From Clostridiaceae bacterium (GTDB taxonomy: Bacteria; Bacillota; Clostridia; Lutisporales; Lutisporaceae), in NCBI GenBank assembly GCA_028697435.1, contig JAQVFD010000119.1:1-6849 (forward strand): a DNA stretch of 6,849 nucleotides, read 5' to 3'. Shown one piece after another: positions 1 to 4,672 of the stretch (position 1 is the stretch's first letter; each line of letters opens with the position of its first letter). Made by a program: the position numbers and the translations under genes. Under the pieces are notes generated by a model. The model did not search any database. It saw only the letters and a program-made list of their open reading frames with translations, and was not told where the DNA came from.

Positions 1-2442
1 CCTGAAAACATGCAGTTGCAACTAAGTGCTAAGGAGGTCAGTGAGCTGTGCAGCATTTTTGCGCTTGGGATGATGGCTGATGCTGCTATTTGGTATAATC
101 ATCCGTTGGATGTTTCGGATAAGGAGTTTTTTACACACAATGGTGCAGAGTATGCCTATACATTGTCAGATCCTGATGTCAAAAAGAGACATCGGTCTTT
201 TTGTCCCTCTAATGCCACGCTTAAAAATAAGCGTGTGGATTATTTTGCCCGGCTTTTACAAGCGATTGGCAAGGATGCTGATTTGAATTATATTAACAAA
301 AATCTTGAGGCCATTTGGAATAAAATATTTTTACCGAGTAAATTACTCCACCAAAGCGAGGGAGCATATCAAATTGACACTCAAAAAATCGTTGTTTCCA
401 AAGGCAATCATTGGTACTATTGCTCCAAATGCAAAAAGCTAAGTGCAATCAATATTCGAGAGATATGCCCAACATATCAATGCACCGGACACCTAACAAG
501 TGTGAATGTATATGATAAATATTCCGGTAATCATTATTTTGAAATGTATCAGAATATGGACGCTCGCGAGCTGCGGATCTTTGAGCACACAGCTCAGCTT
601 GACAAAGAAACAGCATATGATTATCAGAAGAGATTCAAGAATAAAGAAGTAGATATTTTAAGCTGCTCAACAACCTTTGAAATGGGCGTTGATGTTGGTT
701 CTCTCGAAACCGTTTTTATGAGAAACATGCCACCTTCACCAACCAACTATGCACAACGCGCTGGTCGAGCTGGCAGAAGCAAGCATGCAGCGGCGTATGC
801 ACTTACCTTTTGTAATAAGAGCAATCATGATTTCACATTCTTCAGAATGCCGGAGCGCATGATAAGAGGAGAGATTGATCCTCCGAAATTTAATATTGAA
901 AATGAAAAGATTGCAATCCGCCATTTATATGCTTCTGCCTTGTCATTCTTTTGGAAAAGGTATTCTAAATTTTTCTCAACGGTTGGAGTAATGGCTGAAA
1001 CAAATGAAGCTGGTAAAAATGGATTTATATGTTTCGAAAGTTACTTACAGGAACATCCAAATGAATTGAAGGATTTTGCAAAGAAGTTTTTGCCATTGTC
1101 ACTTGTCGATACGTTTAAGATAGCATCATATGGCTGGATTGGCAGCTTGTTAAGCAGTGAAGAAGATAATCCGGGAGTATTAATCAAGGCAATTGCTGAG
1201 TATGACTATGAGTTGGGCGTGCTTCAGGATGCTGTGCAGCTGGCAATTGCAGCACAACGGCCTATTGACCATTTAAACGAAAGAATCCGTGTTTACAAAC
1301 GAGAAAACATCCTTGCATTTCTCTCACGCAAGAATGTGCTTCCCAAATACGGTTTCCCGGTAGACAATGTTGAAATGACAATTGTTGACCGCAACAACAA
1401 CAAGAAATTAGGAGTGCAGCTTCAACGCGACCTATCAATTGCTATTTCCGAATATGCCCCCGGTTCTCAGATTGTTGCTAATGGAAGGCTTATTACCAGT
1501 CACTATATTCGAAAAATCCCTAAAATGAGTTGGAAAATGTTTGATTATATTAGATGCGTAGAATGCAAGACCCTTAACATTGCACCTCACTCTGATACTC
1601 CAGCTATAGGACCATTAGAGACATGCCAAGTGTGTAATGCAAGTCTGAATAATCAAGCGAGGGAAACCTTCCTTATTCCCTTGTTTGGCTTTGCAAGTAA
1701 TGATATTAAGAAACCAGGGCTTATCAAACCTGAACGTACTTACAACGGAGAAGTATCGTATGTAGGGTATATGGAAAAAATAAATATGGAGCGATATCAG
1801 ATTGCTGGTCGAACAGTTGAATTAGGCGTTGGACAGGGACAAGAAATGGCTGTCTTAAATGAATCTGCTTTCTATATTTGTGAAAGCTGTGGGTATACCC
1901 TTTTGGATGAGTCTGCGCCTCAGACTCAGAGAATAAAGAAACATAAGCATCATAGTCTTAATGGATATACGTGTGCTAATGATGGAACCAATAAATTGAG
2001 AAAATATTCACTGGGCTATCAGTTTAAGACCGATGTCGTTCAAATTCGATTTATATCTCTTGATTTGTGGGAATGGGAGGTGGCACTTTCAGTCCTATAT
2101 GGATTTTTAAATGGCATATGCAGCAGCCTTAATATTGAAAGCACTGACATTTCGGGCTGCTTACAACATTTTAAAAATGAAGAAACCCATCACGGTAACT
2201 TTGCGCTAATTCTTTATGATAAAACACCAGGTGGAGCAGGGCACGTCAGAAGATTAAACAGTCCTGAAATCCTAACAAGTGTCATAAATGAAACTATTAG
2301 ACTTATGGAATCATGTAATTGTGGCGGTGATGAAGGTGATAGTTCTTGTTATTCGTGCCTAAGAAACTATTATAATCAAAAGCAGCATGATGTACTTAAA
2401 CGAGGGTATGTAATTCGCTTTTTGAAAGAATTACAAGTATAA
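1..2442 (+). CDS. C-terminal part of a large DUF1998-type SF2 helicase (5' end outside window)
   Basis: Seen: the frame is open from base 1. The first ATG (base 10) has no ribosome binding site, and the N-terminal RecA domain (Walker A, DEAD/DEAH box) is missing, so the gene begins upstream of the window. Numbering from that ATG: a CX2C...CX4C zinc cluster (C138, C141, C153, C158); motif V region SCSTTFEMGVDVG (218-230); motif VI QRAGRAGR (249-256); a second Cys cluster (C516, C519, C539, C542); a third (C624, C627, C655, with His 645-648 nearby); then YDKTPGGAGH (736-745) and a final CXC/CX2C cluster (C769, C771, C780, C783). The last block is the DUF1998/MrfA-like metal-binding signature. 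Known: proteins of this build are ATP-dependent nucleic acid translocases, including DISARM components and DruE of Druantia. The ~370 residues between motif VI and the third cluster make it larger than MrfA. A defence role is inference; the upstream genes would decide. Confidence 0.9.
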   Translation, partial: PENMQLQLSAKEVSELCSIFALGMMADAAIWYNHPLDVSDKEFFTHNGAEYAYTLSDPDVKKRHRSFCPSNATLKNKRVDYFARLLQAIGKDADLNYINKNLEAIWNKIFLPSKLLHQSEGAYQIDTQKIVVSKGNHWYYCSKCKKLSAINIREICPTYQCTGHLTSVNVYDKYSGNHYFEMYQNMDARELRIFEHTAQLDKETAYDYQKRFKNKEVDILSCSTTFEMGVDVGSLETVFMRNMPPSPTNYAQRAGRAGRSKHAAAYALTFCNKSNHDFTFFRMPERMIRGEIDPPKFNIENEKIAIRHLYASALSFFWKRYSKFFSTVGVMAETNEAGKNGFICFESYLQEHPNELKDFAKKFLPLSLVDTFKIASYGWIGSLLSSEEDNPGVLIKAIAEYDYELGVLQDAVQLAIAAQRPIDHLNERIRVYKRENILAFLSRKNVLPKYGFPVDNVEMTIVDRNNNKKLGVQLQRDLSIAISEYAPGSQIVANGRLITSHYIRKIPKMSWKMFDYIRCVECKTLNIAPHSDTPAIGPLETCQVCNASLNNQARETFLIPLFGFASNDIKKPGLIKPERTYNGEVSYVGYMEKINMERYQIAGRTVELGVGQGQEMAVLNESAFYICESCGYTLLDESAPQTQRIKKHKHHSLNGYTCANDGTNKLRKYSLGYQFKTDVVQIRFISLDLWEWEVALSVLYGFLNGICSSLNIESTDISGCLQHFKNEETHHGNFALILYDKTPGGAGHVRRLNSPEILTSVINETIRLMESCNCGGDEGDSSCYSCLRNYYNQKQHDVLKRGYVIRFLKELQV

Positions 2443-2458
2443 TACGCCTTCGTCAATG

Positions 2459-2484
2459 AAAAACCCCCGGATAATCCGGGGGTT
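2459..2484 (-). terminator. Intrinsic terminator of the tRNA-Thr transcript
   Basis: A perfect 10-bp stem (2462-2471 with 2475-2484) closes a 3-base loop, and on the minus strand it is followed by five T residues (2463-2459). It starts 8 bases past the tRNA CCA end. There is no T-run on the plus side, so it mainly serves the tRNA, although it could also slow the convergent helicase transcript. Confidence 0.8.
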
Positions 2485-2492
2485 ACATTCTC

Positions 2493-2567
2493 TGGAGCTG
2501 GTGGCGAGAATCGAACTCGCAACCTGCGGTTTACGATACCGCTGCTCTGCCTTTGAGCCACACCAGC
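2493..2567 (-). tRNA. tRNA-Thr (anticodon CGU), intact, CCA encoded
   Basis: Read on the minus strand this folds into a full cloverleaf of 75 bases. The acceptor GCTGGTG (2567-2561) pairs with CACCAGC, followed by discriminator T and an encoded CCA (2495-2493). The D-stem is GCTC/GAGC with a short D-loop containing GG. The anticodon stem GCGGT/ACCGC encloses loop ATCGTAA, giving anticodon CGT (plus-strand 2533-2535), which reads the Thr codon ACG. The T-arm is GCGAG-TTCGATT-CTCGC. G1-C72, C2-G71, G35 and U36 agree with known threonine identity elements. It has its own promoter and terminator. No mismatch was seen in any stem. Confidence 0.95.
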
Positions 2568-2574
2568 ATATATG

Positions 2575-2597
2575 TGAGGGCGGGACTTCCGCCCTCA
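2575..2597. repeat. Perfect GC-rich hairpin in the tRNA-Thr leader
   Basis: A perfect 9-bp stem (TGAGGGCGG, 2575-2583, with 2589-2597) has a 5-base loop. It lies between the predicted transcription start of tRNA-Thr (about 2600) and the mature tRNA 5' end (2567), leaving 7 bases to the tRNA. Neither strand has a good T-run after it, so it is a poor terminator. It could be a pre-tRNA leader structure or a leftover from whatever once followed the broken tRNA. Confidence 0.6.
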
Positions 2598-2606
2598 ATT
2601 TCACTT

Positions 2607-2635
2607 ATTATAATCTCTTTATCCTACCTTATCAA
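2607..2635 (-). promoter_or_regulatory. Sigma-A-type promoter for tRNA-Thr
   Basis: On the minus strand, TTGATA (2635-2630), a 17-base spacer and a perfect TATAAT (2612-2607) place the start near 2600, about 33 bases before the tRNA. The -35 box begins two bases after the last recognisable base of the broken tRNA at 2637. Confidence 0.75.
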
Positions 2636-2636
2636 C

Positions 2637-2691
2637 AACCACAGACCCGCGCATTACGAATGCGCTGCTCTACCGACTGAGCCACAGTAGC
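2637..2691 (-). pseudogene. Truncated tRNA-Thr (CGU) lacking 3' T-arm half and acceptor strand
   Basis: Minus strand: 5' acceptor strand GCTACTG (2691-2685), TG, D-arm GCTC-AGTCGGTA-GAGC, anticodon stem GCGCA/TGCGC with loop TTCGTAA (anticodon CGT at plus-strand 2656-2658), variable region GGGTC, then the 5' T-stem strand TGTGG and the first two T-loop bases. There the match ends: the expected C, the CCACA strand and an acceptor CAGTAGC with CCA are absent from the ~70 bases before the next tRNA. The remaining half is well preserved, so the break looks recent or the half is held in place by something. The body differs from the intact tRNA-Thr downstream, so it is not a simple tandem duplicate. 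An intron is possible in principle, but no 3' half was found. Confidence 0.8.
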
Positions 2692-2707
2692 ATTTATTAT
2701 ATGTATT

Positions 2708-2890
2708 CTATTTAAGGTTTCTTTTTGGCTGTTGAGGCATGTCAATCAAGAACTCGGTAATCAAAAAACCTGCGATAATAGGCAGAGAAATATAAAACAG
2801 CAAATCCGACTTCTTTACAAGCTTCAGTATGAATGCTTCAATAATGAGGATTACACCCCAGACAAGAGATTTTTTCGTAGTTTTATCCAT
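2708..2890 (-). CDS. Small two-helix membrane protein, unknown function
   Basis: I do not recognise the family. The 60-residue product starts MDKTTKKS, then has a hydrophobic stretch at about residues 9-24, a short basic-charged turn (KLVKKSD, about 23-29), a second hydrophobic stretch at about 30-49, and a hydrophilic tail with PQQPKRNLK. Two membrane spans with a short loop between them are predicted. It is considered real because a strong AGGAGGT ribosome binding site (2903-2897) lies six bases before the ATG, and an extended -10 promoter lies about 60 bases upstream of the ATG. The stop is 16 bases before the broken tRNA-Thr, on the same strand, so the two could share a transcript; no terminator separates them. 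It is divergent from the lipoprotein gene at 3118. Confidence 0.7.
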   Translation of the reverse strand: MDKTTKKSLVWGVILIIEAFILKLVKKSDLLFYISLPIIAGFLITEFLIDMPQQPKRNLK

Positions 2891-2950
2891 ATGTGTACCT
2901 CCTGCGATTATTGGTCTTTTTCAAGCAAGTCACCAATACATTCTATCACT

Positions 2951-2959
2951 ATTATAACA
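2951..2959 (-). promoter_or_regulatory. Extended -10 promoter for the small membrane protein
   Basis: On the minus strand, TGT followed by a perfect TATAAT (2956-2951) makes an extended -10. The -35 region (about 2974-2979) is poor. The start would be near 2944, with a leader of roughly 55 bases before the ATG at 2890. Confidence 0.5.
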
Positions 2960-2989
2960 AAAAAGTAAGTCCGATACACACTTTTTGTT
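2956..2989. repeat. AT-rich inverted repeat in the divergent intergenic region
   Basis: AACAAAAAAGT (2956-2966) faces ACTTTTTGTT (2980-2989), complementary apart from one extra A, around a 13-base centre. The left arm touches the -10 box of the small membrane protein promoter. It may be an operator or chance AT-richness. The rest of the 227-base gap between the two divergent genes holds only the two promoters. Confidence 0.3.
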
Positions 2990-3016
2990 GTGTTTTACAA
3001 ATATTCCTTTGCAGAC

Positions 3017-3045
3017 TTCTAACATTCCATAAATTTGGGTATAAT
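3017..3045 (+). promoter_or_regulatory. Probable promoter of the 205-residue lipoprotein gene
   Basis: A perfect TATAAT (3040-3045) with a weak TTCTAA (3017-3022) 17 bases upstream. The start would be near 3052, about 65 bases before the chosen ATG. Confidence 0.5.
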
Positions 3046-3117
3046 CATATTAAATAATTACATAATAGCATGAATTGCGGAGAACGAGATTGTAAGGCAC
3101 AGAATGGAGTGATAAAT

Positions 3118-3735
3118 ATGAAGAATATTTTGATTACGATATGTATTATATTCACGGTTATGGGGATGGTCTCATGCGCCCCGACTTCGACACCTGTACC
3201 GGAGGAAGAGTCATTGATTGGCTTTTATCCCCTGAAGGAAGGCAACATGTGGGAATACCAGGGGGAAGGAATGGAATATGCATCTTTTATACAAAAAGTA
3301 ATTTTCAGCTCGGGAAACAGGCATCAGATCACAGTTGACAATGGAGGTACGGTGATTTCCAATGTGCTGGAGGAAAACAATGACAGTATAGTGAATACCT
3401 ATAGGTCAGGGGAAGAATTCAGCGGCGAGAATTTACTGGATGAGCCCGGTAATACAAATATAATAATATTACAGTTACCACTGGAAAAAGGAAGCTTCTG
3501 GATAAGTGAGGAAAACCACTATGAGATCATAGACATAGAAGCTGATGTTGTTGTTCCGGCAGGAGAATTCAAAGACTGTATAGCAGTTAAAGTGACTTTT
3601 AAGGATCATACATCTAATATGATATACTATTATAAACGGGGGATAGGTATGGTTCAGTCTGAATTCAAAACGGAATCGGGAGATCTAATCACATCTAAAT
3701 TGAAAAGATATGAGCTAAATGATAAAAGCGATTGA
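3118..3735 (+). CDS. Putative secreted lipoprotein, unknown function
   Basis: A 205-residue product with a lipoprotein signal peptide: MKN start, hydrophobic core at residues 4-18, and a lipobox ending VSC with the lipidated Cys at C20, followed by a Thr/Pro/Glu-rich linker (21-32). It should be anchored on the outer face of the membrane. The body shows FYPLKEGNMWEY (36-47), VPAGEFKDC (146-154) and YYYKRGIGMV (170-179). I recognise this pattern from uncharacterised Firmicute lipoproteins with a beta-rich fold, but I cannot name a function. The frame is open back to an ATG at 3070; the start at 3118 is preferred because GGAGTGAT (3106-3113) sits at the right distance and the signal peptide then begins correctly. 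The stop codon overlaps the -35 box of the thiT promoter, and no terminator follows, so some read-through into the riboswitch leader is likely. Confidence 0.85.
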   Translation: MKNILITICIIFTVMGMVSCAPTSTPVPEEESLIGFYPLKEGNMWEYQGEGMEYASFIQKVIFSSGNRHQITVDNGGTVISNVLEENNDSIVNTYRSGEEFSGENLLDEPGNTNIIILQLPLEKGSFWISEENHYEIIDIEADVVVPAGEFKDCIAVKVTFKDHTSNMIYYYKRGIGMVQSEFKTESGDLITSKLKRYELNDKSD

Positions 3736-3760
3736 CACATCAGGAGAATGGCGCTATCAT
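3732..3760 (+). promoter_or_regulatory. Promoter of the TPP riboswitch-thiT transcript
   Basis: A perfect TTGACA (3732-3737), 17-base spacer and TATCAT (3755-3760). The start would be near 3767, about 20 bases before the aptamer. The -35 box contains the TGA stop codon (3733-3735) of the preceding lipoprotein gene. Confidence 0.75.
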
Positions 3761-3786
3761 AAACATAAGCAGTAATTGAATATTGT

Positions 3787-3886
3787 CCGCTAGGGGAGCT
3801 TAATGCTGAGAAAGCACCTTGCGTTTTTAGACGCGTAGGTGTTGACCCTTTGAACCTGTCTGGTTAATTCTGACGGAGGGAAGCGG
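3787..3886 (+). promoter_or_regulatory. TPP riboswitch aptamer (THI element)
   Basis: The conserved parts are all present and in order: TAGGGGAGC after the 5' P1 strand, GCTGAGA (3805-3811), ACCCTTTGAACCTG (3845-3858), CTGG-TTAAT, and GGAGGGAAG (3876-3883). P1 closes through CCGC (3787-3790) with GCGG (3883-3886). A stable extra P3 hairpin is formed by GCACCT (3814-3819) with AGGTGT (3837-3842) and an inner GCGT/ACGC stem. Binding of thiamine pyrophosphate should stabilise P1. The downstream terminator and the thiamine transporter gene behind it fit this role. Confidence 0.95.
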
Positions 3887-3906
3887 TTGTGATTAATAAA
3901 TAGTCT

Positions 3907-3933
3907 GACCGTAACTTTGATTGCGGTCTTTTT
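3907..3933 (+). terminator. Riboswitch-controlled intrinsic terminator
   Basis: An 8-bp stem with one G-U pair (GACCGTAA, 3907-3914, with TTGCGGTC, 3921-3928) has a 6-base loop followed by five T residues. Its left arm (GACCGT, 3907-3912) can instead pair with GCGGTT (3883-3888), which overlaps the 3' strand of aptamer P1. This gives mutually exclusive folds: TPP bound means P1 plus terminator, TPP absent means antiterminator. The alternative pairing is my inference from the sequence. Confidence 0.85.
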
Positions 3934-3944
3934 ATATGGTTATT

Positions 3945-4022
3945 CCTCCCGGGCAATAGAAGGAAGAGGTGATGAAGGAAGGTCTCTTTTATTTATCCAG
4001 TAATAATCATTAATCGGGAGGT
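3945..4022 (+). promoter_or_regulatory. thiT ribosome binding site and complementary leader segment
   Basis: The thiT Shine-Dalgarno GGGAGGT (4016-4022) lies six bases before the GTG start. Upstream, CCTCCCG (3945-3951) is exactly complementary to CGGGAGG (4015-4021), so the leader past the terminator could hide the ribosome binding site. The closer GAGG at 3966-3969 competes for part of the same segment. Whether the pairing matters is not known. Confidence 0.35.
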
Positions 4023-4028
4023 AGTACT

Positions 4029-4562
4029 GTGAAAAGGACATCTACACAAATGCTTACAGAAGCGGGAATCATGATTGCAGCCGCTCAGATACTAAGTTAT
4101 GTTAAACTATTCGAGGCTCCTTATGGAGGGTCAGTTACGGCAGGAAGTATGATTCCTATAATTGTATTTGCGCTGAGATGGGGAGTCAAATACGGATTAC
4201 TTGCGGGCACTGCCTATGGTATTCTGCAGTTCTTACTCGGAGGAGCAATTTATTCCTACCATATATTATCCATACTTTTTGACTATGTGATTGCTTTTGG
4301 TCTGCTCGGGCTGGCAGGATTATTCCGAAGCAGCATAAAAGGTGTATTCATGGGAACATGTATTGGATTGACAGGAAGGTTCGTCTGCCATGTAATATCA
4401 GGGGTGATAGTATGGGCATCCTATGCTCCTGAAGGCATGAATCCATTATTTTATTCCATAGTGTACAATGGTTCCTATCTTCTTCCGGAGCTTATAATCA
4501 CTTTAGTTATAGTGGGAATACTCTATAAACCTTTGATAAACAACCTGGGCAAAAGGGCTTAG
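4029..4562 (+). CDS. thiT: Thiamine-specific ECF transporter S component ThiT
   Basis: A 177-residue integral membrane protein with about six hydrophobic segments, the normal length for ThiT (YuaJ). It binds thiamine at the outer face and works with the shared energising module (EcfA, EcfA', EcfT), which is not in this window. Family landmarks visible: GGSVTAGSMIP (33-43), RWGVKYGLLAGTAYG (50-64), FDYVIAFGLLGLAG (84-97), and the thiamine-site region HVISGVIVWASYAPEGM (121-137) followed by YNGSY (146-150). H121, W129, Y146 and N147 probably correspond to the His, Trp, Tyr and Asn that contact thiamine in the Lactococcus structure, and D85-Y86 to its Glu-Tyr; that alignment is from memory. The start is GTG with a strong GGGAGGT site. 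Expression should be repressed by TPP through the upstream riboswitch and terminator. It appears to be a single-gene unit, followed by a hairpin and a new promoter. Confidence 0.95.
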   Translation: MKRTSTQMLTEAGIMIAAAQILSYVKLFEAPYGGSVTAGSMIPIIVFALRWGVKYGLLAGTAYGILQFLLGGAIYSYHILSILFDYVIAFGLLGLAGLFRSSIKGVFMGTCIGLTGRFVCHVISGVIVWASYAPEGMNPLFYSIVYNGSYLLPELIITLVIVGILYKPLINNLGKRA

Positions 4563-4571
4563 GAAAGAGTA

Positions 4572-4600
4572 AGAGACAGGCGAAACGTCCCCCTGTCTCT
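4572..4600. repeat. Imperfect palindrome after thiT (REP-like or weak terminator)
   Basis: AGAGACAGG (4572-4580) pairs perfectly with CCTGTCTCT (4592-4600) around an 11-base centre CGAAACGTCCC. It begins 9 bases after the thiT stop. The T-content after it (ATCTATTCTTATT) is only moderate, so it may be a weak terminator. The motif, with an ACGTCCCCCTGTC core, resembles short palindromes I have seen repeated in many bacterial genomes near RAYT-type transposases. Confidence 0.6.
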
Positions 4601-4611
4601 ATCTATTCTTA

Positions 4612-4640
4612 TTGGGATAAGAGGTATTTTCTGCTATAAT
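4612..4640 (+). promoter_or_regulatory. Promoter of the lipoprotein-phosphorylase operon
   Basis: TTGGGA (4612-4617), 17-base spacer, and TATAAT (4635-4640) preceded by TGC (4632-4634), an extended -10. The start would be near 4647, about 26 bases before the ATG at 4673. Confidence 0.7.
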
Positions 4641-4672
4641 AACAGTAAAAGAATATTAAGGATGGATTAGGG

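Noticed and set aside
10..2442. A complete helicase gene starting at the ATG at base 10
   Set aside because: No ribosome binding site before it, the frame stays open to base 1, and the first RecA domain with Walker A and DEAD box is absent, so the true start is outside the window.
2422..2443. Plus-strand promoter (TTGAAA and TATAAT) at the helicase 3' end
   Set aside because: The boxes are only 10 bases apart, and what follows is the back side of a tRNA gene.
2456..2680. Plus-strand reading frame of 74 codons
   Set aside because: It runs across the antisense of both tRNA genes and the terminator, has no ribosome binding site, and its product has no protein-like pattern.
2696..2701. Minus-strand TATAAT as a promoter for the broken tRNA
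   Set aside because: It would place the start inside the tRNA body at about 2689, and no -35 box lies 17 bases upstream.
3070..3117. N-terminally longer start for the 205-residue lipoprotein
   Set aside because: It would put 16 polar residues before the signal peptide; the ATG at 3118 has the better ribosome binding site.
3972..4013. 13-codon leader peptide in the thiT leader
   Set aside because: There is a purine-rich stretch before it, but it is almost touching the ATG, the peptide has no thiamine-related or regulatory codon pattern, and the riboswitch already explains control.
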